A stretch of 10,866 bases of DNA from Flavobacteriaceae bacterium (GTDB lineage Bacteria > Bacteroidota > Bacteroidia > Flavobacteriales > Flavobacteriaceae). Position 1 is the stretch's first letter. Every line of letters begins with the position of its first letter. This document shows, one piece after another, positions 1 to 7,224 of the stretch. A program made the translations under genes and the position numbers. A model generated the notes under the pieces. It was not told where the DNA came from. It did no database searches and worked only from the letters and a program-made list of their open reading frames with translations. The stretch lies in assembly GCA_013042825.1 (NCBI GenBank), contig JABDPL010000226.1:1-10866 (forward strand), in the 5' to 3' direction.

Positions 1-1
1 G

Positions 2-805
2 GGTGTAACAGTGGAGGACTTTAAAAACCTCGCCCGGAATCCGAAATTGATCCTGGTTGGTATTCTGAGTCAGTTTGTACTCTTACCGCTTCTAACTTAT
101 CTCATGGTCATAGTCATAAAGCCCCAGGCCAGTATCGCTCTTGGGATGATGCTCGTCGCGGCATGCCCTGGTGGAAACATCTCGAATTTCTTAAGCCATC
201 TGGCCAAAGGTAATTCAGCCTTGTCGGTTAGTTTAACTGCCTTTGCTACCGCCATGGCCATCGTCATGACACCTTTTAATTTTCAGTTATACGGCAGTCT
301 TTATGAGCCCACTGCAAATATTTTAAAAGCGGTTTCAATAGATCCCTTTAAGTTGTTCAAGCTGATTATTATAATTCTTGGTATACCGCTGGTCATGGGG
401 ATGTGGGTAAGGGCCAGACATATGAAATTAGCAACGCAAATTTCACGTGTTCTGAAGCCTATTTCCGTGTTGGCCTTTGTCATGATAATAGTGGTTGCCT
501 TTGCAAAAAACGTAGATGTTTTTATGACCTATATTCACAGGGTCATCGCTATAGGGATCACACATAATCTGATCGCTTTGGCGCTTGGATTTGCGGTGGC
601 CGTATTATTTAAATTATCCTTCAAGAATCGTAAAACACTGGCTCTTGAGACCGGAACTCAGAATTCGGGTCTTGGTATTATCCTGGTTTTTTCTTTTTTT
701 GATGGCTTAGGCGGAATGGCAGTCATGGTAGCCTTCTGGGGCATATGGCACAATATTTCAGGCCTGACACTGGCCGCGATCTGGTCAAAAAATAAACCTG
801 AATAA
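2..805 (+). CDS. Bile acid:sodium symporter (BASS) family transporter, 5' end outside the window
   Basis: This is a polytopic inner-membrane protein of the BASS (SBF-like) family, which couples sodium entry to uptake of organic anions such as bile acids, pantoate or keto acids; the substrate cannot be read from sequence. A GTG codon lies at position 11, but the frame stays open to the window edge. The preceding codons (Gly-Val-Thr before Val-Glu-Asp-Phe) continue a conserved family segment, so the real start is upstream. Counting from the GTG, visible hallmarks are CPGGNISN at residues 52-59 and ETGTQNSGLG at 213-222. The latter carries the Glu and Gln-Asn that help form the sodium site in structurally known BASS proteins. 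About seven hydrophobic segments follow the cut. The stop lies 8 nt before the next gene, suggesting co-transcription. The family is confident; the substrate is unknown. Confidence 0.9.
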   Translation, partial: GVTVEDFKNLARNPKLILVGILSQFVLLPLLTYLMVIVIKPQASIALGMMLVAACPGGNISNFLSHLAKGNSALSVSLTAFATAMAIVMTPFNFQLYGSLYEPTANILKAVSIDPFKLFKLIIIILGIPLVMGMWVRARHMKLATQISRVLKPISVLAFVMIIVVAFAKNVDVFMTYIHRVIAIGITHNLIALALGFAVAVLFKLSFKNRKTLALETGTQNSGLGIILVFSFFDGLGGMAVMVAFWGIWHNISGLTLAAIWSKNKPE

Positions 806-813
806 AAATTAAG

Positions 814-1845
814 ATGAGGTCTCTTAAATTCAGTCTTTTAAAACTATATCTAAATCTCGGTCTGTTCTTTTATTTCCGGAGAATACGATGTCATGGAATC
901 GGTAAGATTCCTATAGATAAGCCCGTTTTGGTTTTGTGTAACCACCAGAATGCGCTTTTAGATGCCCTGATCATTGCCGTAAGACTCCCTAAATACGGTC
1001 ATTTTTTAACGCGGGCCAGCGTTTTTAAAAAGAAGAAGATCAGCAGGTTTTTGAAGAGTATTAACATGATGCCAGTTTTCCGGATTCGAGATGGCTGGCA
1101 TAACCTCACCAATAATCAATCGATTTTTGAGCGATGTGTCCAGCTGTTAAAACAAGATAATATCATTGTTCTATTTCCGGAAGGCAGTCATAGTCTGCTG
1201 CGCCGGGTACGGCCACTATCAAAGGGATTTACGCGAGTGGTTTATGAATACCTTGACCAGGATCCCGAAAGGAAAATCCTGTTGGTCCCCTTGGGTTTGA
1301 ACTATCGGTCGATAACAGACTTTGTGGACCAGGCTACCCTTGTAGTGGGCGATCCTATAGCTGTCAGATATGATCCGGAGATCAAAATGCATGACCAGGT
1401 TGTTCATATAAAAGAAAAGGTCCAGAATGAAATAAGCGCTCTTACCACCAATATTCCGAAAGAGAATTACGAAGAATTCCTGGAACGTCTTCATGATCTC
1501 AATATCGATTTTTCAGATCCTTACCTGGCTAATCGCTGTATGACTTCCGATTTTGAGCAATGCCAGCCCCCCGCAAAGGATTATTTGATTAAAATCCGCC
1601 TTGTTTTCAAGGTTCTTCTGAAGGTCATCATGCTTCCCCCATACCTCATTTGGAAAATCCTTGTTCAACCCCGGATCGTGGAACGGGAGTTTACCGCAAC
1701 TTTCAGGTTTGCTGTGGCTGTTACCGTTGTTCCTATTTATCTTTTTCTGATCACCTTATTGGTGATCCTTTTCTCAGGTTTTGAAACCGGAATACTGGTT
1801 TTAGGAACAGTCATTAGTTTTAGCCTGATTGCCGTTAAACTTTGA
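814..1845 (+). CDS. PlsC-like 1-acyl-glycerol-3-phosphate/glycerol-phosphate acyltransferase
   Basis: This is a membrane-associated acyltransferase of the LPLAT superfamily, expected to transfer a fatty acyl group to glycerol-3-phosphate or lysophosphatidate in phospholipid synthesis. The acceptor blocks are in order. Block I is NHQNALLD at residues 43-50, where His44 and Asp50 are the presumed charge-relay pair, spaced HX5D rather than the usual HX4D. Block II is around FRIRDG at 89-94. Block III is FPEGSHS at 121-127. Block IV is VPLGLNYR at 158-165. The C-terminal third adds hydrophobic stretches at about 265-285, 297-320 and 325-343, which makes the protein longer than PlsC (about 245 residues). 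It may therefore belong to the GPAT/Sct1-like branch, where HX5D also occurs. It sits 8 nt after the BASS gene and ends 12 nt from the convergent lipoprotein gene. The acyltransferase role is confident; the exact acceptor is inferred. Confidence 0.88.
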   Translation: MRSLKFSLLKLYLNLGLFFYFRRIRCHGIGKIPIDKPVLVLCNHQNALLDALIIAVRLPKYGHFLTRASVFKKKKISRFLKSINMMPVFRIRDGWHNLTNNQSIFERCVQLLKQDNIIVLFPEGSHSLLRRVRPLSKGFTRVVYEYLDQDPERKILLVPLGLNYRSITDFVDQATLVVGDPIAVRYDPEIKMHDQVVHIKEKVQNEISALTTNIPKENYEEFLERLHDLNIDFSDPYLANRCMTSDFEQCQPPAKDYLIKIRLVFKVLLKVIMLPPYLIWKILVQPRIVEREFTATFRFAVAVTVVPIYLFLITLLVILFSGFETGILVLGTVISFSLIAVKL

Positions 1846-1857
1846 TTTCAAACCTAT

Positions 1858-2292
1858 TTAATAAGTATAGCTGAGGCTCTCGTTGGTATTGTCGATATTG
1901 AGGATGACCGTATTCCCTTCAACCTGAAGGTTTGTTATGTCAAAAGAGAATTCCCTGCTTAAAAAGGCCAGGCAGGCTTCATTATTGGATAAGATCAACC
2001 TCAGATTTCTCTGCGGTGGGAAGGATTCCATGATGGCATCTGAATCGACCAAACGAAAATCCCAACTCTCACCGTCACATCCCGAAGCACTGATAGTGGC
2101 AATAACACAATCACCCGCTATTTCAATCGAATCCAGAGAAAAAATATCACTGGTGGCATTGCTGTATTGAAAGGCACTGATAATCGCCTGGTTTTCGCAG
2201 TTTGAATTTCCGCTGTTGTCGTCATCCGATTTGCAGGAGATTAGTGACAACAAACAGAGAATTAATAGATTAATATCTAAATTTTTAGACAT
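1858..2292 (-). CDS. Small Cys-rich hypothetical lipoprotein, likely surface-exposed
   Basis: This is a 144-residue protein I do not recognise. The N-terminus is a type II signal peptide with a hydrophobic stretch (residues 8-18) and the lipobox Leu-Ile-Ser-Cys, giving a lipidated Cys20. The residues after it are Lys-Ser-Asp-Asp-Asp, which resembles the acidic lipoprotein export signal that sends Bacteroidota lipoproteins to the cell surface. The mature part holds four more cysteines (32, 62, 72, 107), enough for two disulfides, and alternating hydrophobic/polar stretches that suggest a small beta-rich fold. It starts 3 nt after the stop of the M14 peptidase gene, so it is almost certainly co-transcribed and translationally coupled to it. 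It may be a partner, inhibitor or substrate-binding accessory, but nothing in the sequence proves this. The ATG at 2290-2292 is the only sensible start because it gives a complete signal peptide. Confidence 0.82.
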   Translation of the reverse strand: MSKNLDINLLILCLLSLISCKSDDDNSGNSNCENQAIISAFQYSNATSDIFSLDSIEIAGDCVIATISASGCDGESWDFRLVDSDAIMESFPPQRNLRLILSNNEACLAFLSREFSFDITNLQVEGNTVILNIDNTNESLSYTY

Positions 2293-2295
2293 CGT

Positions 2296-4803
2296 TTATA
2301 GTTCCTCCCGGAAGAATATCGCATTCATCAATAGCTTATTCGTGCCGTACCAAAAGGCCCTGAAATTTGTATTATCGGTAAAGGCCACTACCTTTCCCCG
2401 ACCCAATCCATCGATCTGTAAAGGAACCGTCATGCTCAGACTATCGAGATTAGGCTTGGAAATATACCCGCTAAGCAGCGGATCTTTGGTATATCGAATG
2501 GGGTTATTATAGCTGTTTTTATCGGCTTTCATAAAAAGTGTGGTATTCCTGAACATGGACACATAATCCCTGGTATTTCCAAAATTAATAGGATGCGAAC
2601 GATCGATTTCAGCATTGAAAATTGCGCCGCCTATAAACTGAGCACCCCTGAAATTTGAACGGTCTTCATAGGATATATCCTCGGCTTCGAGATCGACCTT
2701 TTTGAACTCCAACTTTGCCAGTTCATTCTTTTTCAGCCAATTCAAGGAAGCTCGGTAGGCGATAAGGGTTCCGCCGTTTTGAATCCAGGTTTTGAATTTC
2801 GCGGTTTCATTTTCACCCAATCCGGAAGTACTGGGTAAAATAATGGTATTGTATTTACTCAGATCTGCCCGTCCTATGGTCTTGACATCAAGCTTTGTGA
2901 GGGTGATATCGTACCGGGTATCGAGTAAATGCCAGATCTCACCGGCGTCGTAGGAGCGCACACCGGCCCCTACAACCATAGCGACTTTTGCTTTTTTCAG
3001 AGCCCTGAAATTATTACTGCCGAGGTCGATGCCCTGGGTAAGGCCCGTACTTACGCCATCTATTGTAAGATGGCTGTCTTCAGCAGTCGTTTCTAGGAAA
3101 TCGTAAAGCTTATCAGAATTCAATACCTGGTTTTGAACCGGAATAAGAATGGTACCGTAATCATAGGCCTTCCCATTCATATTAAACTGTTTCAGTGAAA
3201 CCTTGGCCCTTAAACCTTTGTTGAGTATGGTATTAAGTGCCTTCGGACTGTAATATTCATGCCATTCCATCAGATAGGCATAGTTGCTCTTTGATGTAAC
3301 GGCGCCAGGTTTCATTCGGAGGTCATCAACGACAGGGCCGGCATTGGCGGTTGTGGCTTTTTCCGTATAATCAAGATTGAAAGCCAATGGGAAGGTCCAT
3401 GCCGAGATATCATAGAAAAGACTATCCTGAAATGTGGTGCGTTTTTCAAACATGGCATTTATCAAGCGGGTATTCTTTTGATTCTTCGGAATCACATAAC
3501 TATAGCCTTTCCTGAAATTCTTACCATCAAGAGTGAGATCCTGCTTCAGTTCATGAAATTGAATGTTCTGACGTTCGAGGATTTCGGCCAGGTGGTACGT
3601 TCTGCCAGCGTCCTTTTCATTTCCGAAGATAATAGCCTTATTCCCTTGTTTAGCAGCTTCTGACCTGGCATTTTTAAAGAAGTTATGCTGATACGTCAGG
3701 ATTTTTTCTCGCATAGATTTTGCGGCCTCAAGGGTTGATAATGCTGCGGTGAGCTGATTCCTTATTGTAAATGGAAACGTAAGTATGCCGTTAGCGCTTT
3801 GCTGGATATGCCCGCGTGAACTGGCTTGCTCAAATAAGATTCCTATACCGCCATTGATATCTGGAAAGGATGAACCTTTACCATAATAGAAATCATCATA
3901 GCTCTCTTCAGAATAATACAGCGAACCGATCTTGTCCAGGGCCTTTGCATGAAAATTTCCGATTTCACCCGTAAGCTCCTGGTTCAATTTTGGTGTAAGC
4001 GGATGTGTTCTTGACGGAATGCCGGGTTGAAAAAAGAATGTAGAATTGGTTCCCATTTCATGGTGATCGGTCAAAATATTAGGAAGCCATTTATGAAAGG
4101 TCTTTATTCTGGCTCTGCTTTCCGGTAGCTGCACCGGCAACCAGTCCCTGTTCATATCGAACCAATAGTGATTTGTTCTCCCACCTGGCCATACTTCGCT
4201 GTATTCCCGGTCGTAAGGATCGGAATTGAGGTTTATATTCTTATTCGTATTGGCCCAATAGGCAAACCGCTGAAGTCCGTCGGGATTAAAGGAGGGGTCG
4301 AATAATATAACCGCATTGTTCAAAAGATCGGTCACTTCCTGGCTCTTCGAGGCTGCCAGGTGATAAGCTGCCAGCATTGAGGCGTTCGCCCCGCTGGGTT
4401 CGTTTCCATGAATTGAAAAACCCTGGTAAACTATAATAGGCCGGGATGATGTATCGGTTGAATTGCTTTCAGTTGCTGCGATATGAGCTTTTCTTATGTC
4501 TTCAAGCCTGGAATGATTTGACGGTGAAGTAATCGTCAATAACAATAGCGGACGACCCTCAAAAGTACTGCCGCGATCCTCAATACTGATGCGGTTGGAG
4601 GCCCCGGCCAGGGCGTACATATATTGAACAAGCTTATCGTGCGTAATATGCCATTCACCAACCTCATGTCTGATAACAGACTCAGGCGCCGGGATGGCGG
4701 GATCGTAACTTGAACTATCCGGCAGATAATATGAAAGATCTATCGGATTCTGAGAAAATGAAAATGTACTTATTAAAAAACAAAAGAGGAATAAATTTCG
4801 CAT
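2296..4803 (-). CDS. Secreted M14 family zinc carboxypeptidase with C-terminal GATase-like domain
   Basis: This is an 835-residue exported metallopeptidase, predicted to trim peptides in the periplasm or outside the cell. Residues 1-17 form a Sec signal peptide (cleavage likely after Phe-Ser, before Gln18). The M14 catalytic domain spans about 40-365. It shows His132 and Glu135 (IHGNE) as zinc ligands, Asn218-Arg219 matching the carboxypeptidase A substrate-carboxylate pair, a DHHEMG motif at 246-251 supplying the third zinc ligand, and Glu325 (ILFEQ) as the likely general base. All key residues are present, so it should be active. Residues about 603-835 resemble a class I glutamine-amidotransferase-like fold (AMVVGAG near 608, TIILPS at 653-658, GRGKVVAFTDNTNFR at 801-815), seen in other Bacteroidota M14 proteins and probably non-catalytic. 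The start codon lies 25 nt beyond the DUF3276 terminator U-tract. A poor TAnnTTTG-like match (TATATTTA at 4829-4822) is the only promoter hint. Confidence 0.92.
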   Translation of the reverse strand: MRNLFLFCFLISTFSFSQNPIDLSYYLPDSSSYDPAIPAPESVIRHEVGEWHITHDKLVQYMYALAGASNRISIEDRGSTFEGRPLLLLTITSPSNHSRLEDIRKAHIAATESNSTDTSSRPIIVYQGFSIHGNEPSGANASMLAAYHLAASKSQEVTDLLNNAVILFDPSFNPDGLQRFAYWANTNKNINLNSDPYDREYSEVWPGGRTNHYWFDMNRDWLPVQLPESRARIKTFHKWLPNILTDHHEMGTNSTFFFQPGIPSRTHPLTPKLNQELTGEIGNFHAKALDKIGSLYYSEESYDDFYYGKGSSFPDINGGIGILFEQASSRGHIQQSANGILTFPFTIRNQLTAALSTLEAAKSMREKILTYQHNFFKNARSEAAKQGNKAIIFGNEKDAGRTYHLAEILERQNIQFHELKQDLTLDGKNFRKGYSYVIPKNQKNTRLINAMFEKRTTFQDSLFYDISAWTFPLAFNLDYTEKATTANAGPVVDDLRMKPGAVTSKSNYAYLMEWHEYYSPKALNTILNKGLRAKVSLKQFNMNGKAYDYGTILIPVQNQVLNSDKLYDFLETTAEDSHLTIDGVSTGLTQGIDLGSNNFRALKKAKVAMVVGAGVRSYDAGEIWHLLDTRYDITLTKLDVKTIGRADLSKYNTIILPSTSGLGENETAKFKTWIQNGGTLIAYRASLNWLKKNELAKLEFKKVDLEAEDISYEDRSNFRGAQFIGGAIFNAEIDRSHPINFGNTRDYVSMFRNTTLFMKADKNSYNNPIRYTKDPLLSGYISKPNLDSLSMTVPLQIDGLGRGKVVAFTDNTNFRAFWYGTNKLLMNAIFFREEL

Positions 4804-4828
4804 AGGGAATCGGTTAAAGCATAAATAT

Positions 4829-4855
4829 AAAAAAACCGCCTTACATTAGGCGGTT
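4829..4855 (-). terminator. Rho-independent terminator of the DUF3276 gene
   Basis: Read on the minus strand, a perfect 7-bp stem AACCGCC/GGCGGTT encloses an 8-nt loop (TAATGTAA) and runs directly into seven T residues. It begins 23 nt after the DUF3276 stop codon and lies 25 nt before the M14 peptidase start. It therefore separates the two same-strand genes into different transcription units. Confidence 0.93.
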
Positions 4856-4878
4856 CAGGTTATAGAGAAATATTTTAA

Positions 4879-5262
4879 TTAGATATCATCAAAACTCACA
4901 TCGGTGAAGTTATCTGTTGAACTAGGAGTTTCATCGCTCCCCAATGGCTCTGAATTATCTTCCTTCTTAAAATTCTTTTGGTGGCGTTCACTAATGACCT
5001 CTTCTCCCTTTTCATCGATTATATAATCGGTCATTTCTCCTAATATTTCTTTGAATTCGGAGAAGTCCTCTTTATATAGATAGATCTTATGTTTTTTGTA
5101 ATGATATGATCCATCGTCGTTTGTGAATTTCTTGCTTTCTGTGATGGTTAAGTAATAATCTCCGGCTCTTGTTGCTCGCACGTCAAAAAAATACGTGCGT
5201 CTTCCTGCTCTCAAAACCTTTGAAAATATTTCTTCTTTCTCCAGCATTTCGTTATTACTCAT
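4879..5262 (-). CDS. PUR-family (DUF3276) single-strand DNA/RNA-binding protein
   Basis: This small cytoplasmic protein (127 residues) resembles the DUF3276/PUR-alpha-like family, whose members carry one PUR repeat and dimerise to bind single-stranded DNA or RNA. The repeat covers about residues 11-82, with the conserved core EIFSKVLRAGRRTYFFDVRA at 11-30, a beta strand DYYLTITESKK at 35-45, and a final helix around FSEFKEILGEMTDYI. Residues 98-127 are a low-complexity Ser/Thr/Asp/Glu tail ending SFDDI, likely disordered. The first ATG was chosen; Met6 is a possible alternative because the first five residues are not conserved core. It has its own candidate promoter, and the terminator at 4829-4855 closes a monocistronic unit. 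Its cellular role in Bacteroidota is not established as far as I know. Confidence 0.9.
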   Translation of the reverse strand: MSNNEMLEKEEIFSKVLRAGRRTYFFDVRATRAGDYYLTITESKKFTNDDGSYHYKKHKIYLYKEDFSEFKEILGEMTDYIIDEKGEEVISERHQKNFKKEDNSEPLGSDETPSSTDNFTDVSFDDI

Positions 5263-5299
5263 AATGGTTTAGTTAAGTTTGATTCTGTTTATGATGACT

Positions 5300-5330
5300 C
5301 AAAAATCAAAAAAAAAATTGAAGCGACCAA
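5300..5330 (-). promoter_or_regulatory. Candidate Bacteroidota-type promoter for the DUF3276 gene
   Basis: On the minus strand TTG (5330-5328) is followed after 20 nt by GATTTTTG (5307-5300), which differs from the TAnnTTTG consensus only at its first base. The spacer contains a run of ten T. The predicted start of transcription would fall near 5294, leaving a leader of about 30 nt. It lies just downstream of the ABC gene stop, so it would give the PUR-like gene independent expression. Confidence 0.42.
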
Positions 5331-5334
5331 CAAA

Positions 5335-7092
5335 TTAAGATATTTCTTTTTCCGATAATTGTTTGGTGTAGAGGTCCCTGTAGTACCCGTCAATATTAAT
5401 CAGTTCTTCGTGTTTCCCCTTCTGAATTACATGGCCGTGATCCATTACGAGGATGTGATCGGCGTTCTTTACAGATGATATCCTGTGACTCACGATTATT
5501 GTAGTTCGCCCCATGGTTATCTCCTCAAGGTTATTGAGAATCTTCTCCTCGGTCTCGGTATCAACGGCCGAAAGGCAATCATCGAGCAAGAGTATTTTTG
5601 GATCTTTTATGATGGCTCGGGCTATGGATATTCGTTGTTTTTGTCCTCCTGACAAGGTTATGCCACGTTCACCTAAAACGGTGTTATAACCCCCCTTGAA
5701 TTTTATGATATTGTGATGAACTTCGGCGTTTTTTGCCGCTTTGATAACATCCTTATCTGTGGCGTGAATCGATCCGAATTTAATATTATCACCTATACTT
5801 TCAGAAAAGAGGAAGGCATCCTGGGGAACATATCCGATGCTTTCTCTTAAATTTCCCAAATGGACTTCACGAATGGGCCTGCCGTCGATCAGTATTTCAC
5901 CTGAGCCGATATCATAGAGCCTGCCGATGAGATCGAGAACAGTAGACTTCCCTGACCCCGTTCGCCCTATTATAGCAAGTGTCTCCCCCGTATTGAGTTT
6001 GAATGACAACTCATCTATAGCCTTTATGCCCGTATCAGGATAGGTAAAGCTTACATTTTTGAATTCAATGGTTCCTGATATGGGAGTTTCGGTCTCAGCA
6101 AGGTTTTTAATCGCCGGATCTACTTTCAAGAATTCATTTATTCGTTTTTGCGAGGCCTCAGCTTCCTGAACAAGCGAGGTGACCCATCCAATGGCTGTTA
6201 CAGGCCAGGTTAGCATGTTTACATATATTATAAACTCGGCGATCGTTCCTATGCTGTCTATCTGGCCGTTCATGTATTGCTTGCCACCTACATAAATTAC
6301 GATAATGTTGCTGGCACCTATCAGCAGTATCATCAATGGAAAGAACAAGGCCCTGATCTTAGCCAGGTCTATCTGCTTCTGGCGTTGTTCGGTTGATAAA
6401 GTAGTGAAGGCTGTATTCGTCTGATCCTCTATTGTATACGCCTTGATGATCGATATCCCGCTGAACGATTCCTGCGTGAAGGTCGAGAGTTTAGCCAGGT
6501 ATTGCTGTACGATGGTGCTTCGCGAATGAATGGCCTTACTCAGGTGATAGATGGTTACCGATAGTATGGGCAAAGGTAAAATGGTATAGAGTGTGAGTGA
6601 GGGCGCCTGATTTACCATATATATCAATGCTACAATAAACAGCGTGATCATATTCATGGAATACATGATCGCCGGCCCGAAATACATACGGACCTTTCCA
6701 ACATCCTCGGAAATACGGCTCATAAGATCACCGGTGCGATTGGCCTTGTAAAACCCAAGTGACAAACGCTGATATTGCTCGTATATCTCATTCTTCAAAT
6801 CATACTCCACAAATCGCGATACGTTGATGATGGTTTGCCTCATCAGAAATGTAAATCCACCGGCAATCAGTGCAGCACCCAGGAGATACAGAATGTTTAG
6901 TATCAATTCCGACCGGAAAAGCTCAGGGCTTATCTCCTGATTTGAACCTCGAACCACCACATCGACCGATTTTCCGATCAGTCGCGGTGTAAAAAGCGCA
7001 AAAACCTTTGCTGCAATGGTTATTGCAATGCCGAGTAATAAGCGGGTTTTATACTTGATGAAGTATTTATCTAAATACCTTAATTCCTTCAA
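5335..7092 (-). CDS. ABC exporter half-transporter (TMD-NBD), MdlA/BmrC-like
   Basis: This is an inner-membrane ATP-driven exporter subunit, typical type IV length (585 residues), of the lipid/multidrug ABCB-like group. The transmembrane domain spans about 15-305 with six predicted helices. The nucleotide-binding domain begins near 340 and has A-loop Tyr351, Walker A GRTGSGKST at 376-384, Q-loop Gln424, X-loop GERG at 474-477, signature LSGGQ at 480-484, Walker B LLLDD at 501-505, D-loop SAVD at 508-511 and switch His536. The residue after the Walker B aspartate is Asp505, where most exporters have the catalytic Glu. This substitution marks the degenerate subunit of heterodimeric exporters such as TM287/288 and BmrC/BmrD. 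No partner gene is present in the window. The substrate is unknown. It is transcribed divergently from the amino acid dehydrogenase gene. Confidence 0.93.
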   Translation of the reverse strand: MKELRYLDKYFIKYKTRLLLGIAITIAAKVFALFTPRLIGKSVDVVVRGSNQEISPELFRSELILNILYLLGAALIAGGFTFLMRQTIINVSRFVEYDLKNEIYEQYQRLSLGFYKANRTGDLMSRISEDVGKVRMYFGPAIMYSMNMITLFIVALIYMVNQAPSLTLYTILPLPILSVTIYHLSKAIHSRSTIVQQYLAKLSTFTQESFSGISIIKAYTIEDQTNTAFTTLSTEQRQKQIDLAKIRALFFPLMILLIGASNIIVIYVGGKQYMNGQIDSIGTIAEFIIYVNMLTWPVTAIGWVTSLVQEAEASQKRINEFLKVDPAIKNLAETETPISGTIEFKNVSFTYPDTGIKAIDELSFKLNTGETLAIIGRTGSGKSTVLDLIGRLYDIGSGEILIDGRPIREVHLGNLRESIGYVPQDAFLFSESIGDNIKFGSIHATDKDVIKAAKNAEVHHNIIKFKGGYNTVLGERGITLSGGQKQRISIARAIIKDPKILLLDDCLSAVDTETEEKILNNLEEITMGRTTIIVSHRISSVKNADHILVMDHGHVIQKGKHEELINIDGYYRDLYTKQLSEKEIS

Positions 7093-7106
7093 TTGGCGAC
7101 TTTAAT

Positions 7107-7123
7107 TTAAATTATCAATTTAA
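7107..7123. repeat. Short palindrome upstream of the ABC exporter gene
   Basis: TTAAATT-ATC-AATTTAA is a perfect 7-bp inverted repeat with a 3-nt centre. It lies 15 to 31 nt upstream of the ABC start codon, near the start of its predicted leader. It could be a dimeric regulator site, but it is built only of A/T in the arms and could be chance in this AT-rich gap. Confidence 0.3.
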
Positions 7124-7129
7124 TAGCTA

Positions 7130-7157
7130 CAGACTTATTTTGTTGTTTAATTTTCAA
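7130..7157 (-). promoter_or_regulatory. Weak candidate promoter for the ABC exporter gene
   Basis: On the minus strand TTG (7157-7155), a 17-nt spacer and TAAGTCTG (7137-7130) match TAnnTTTG with one mismatch. The predicted leader is about 35 nt. It lies face to face with the much better plus-strand promoter at 7143-7173 and overlaps it, so the two may compete. This is the best match on this strand in the gap, but it is weak. Confidence 0.28.
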
Positions 7158-7173
7158 TAAGATCGTAATTTTG
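7143..7173 (+). promoter_or_regulatory. Bacteroidota sigma-A-type promoter for the leucine dehydrogenase gene
   Basis: TTG (7143-7145), a 20-nt spacer and TAATTTTG (7166-7173) match the TTG/TAnnTTTG consensus exactly. Transcription should start near 7179, giving a leader of about 45 nt before the ATG at 7225. It is among the two best promoters in the window. Confidence 0.75.
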
Positions 7174-7224
7174 TATTACTGAATTGATGATCTTTCAAAA
7201 ACTAAACCAACATAACTTTTCTAT

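Noticed and set aside
11..13. GTG as the true start of the BASS transporter
   Set aside because: The frame remains open to the window edge, and the Gly-Val-Thr codons before it continue a conserved family segment. The gene is therefore truncated by the window.
1835..1857. Short TTTGA/TCAAA hairpin between the convergent genes as a terminator
   Set aside because: A 5-bp A/T-rich stem with a 2-nt loop and no T tract is too weak.
1937..2512. Plus-strand open frames of 77 and 98 codons opposite the lipoprotein and M14 genes
   Set aside because: They lie antisense to well-supported genes, and their products show no recognisable domain or signal. The minus-strand frames have lipoboxes and family motifs.
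5308..5317. The A10/T10 run as a terminator tail for the ABC gene or a phase-variable tract
   Set aside because: No stable hairpin precedes the T run on the minus strand, so it is not a convincing intrinsic terminator. It is outside coding sequence, and a single sequence gives no evidence of length variation. It fits better as promoter spacer.
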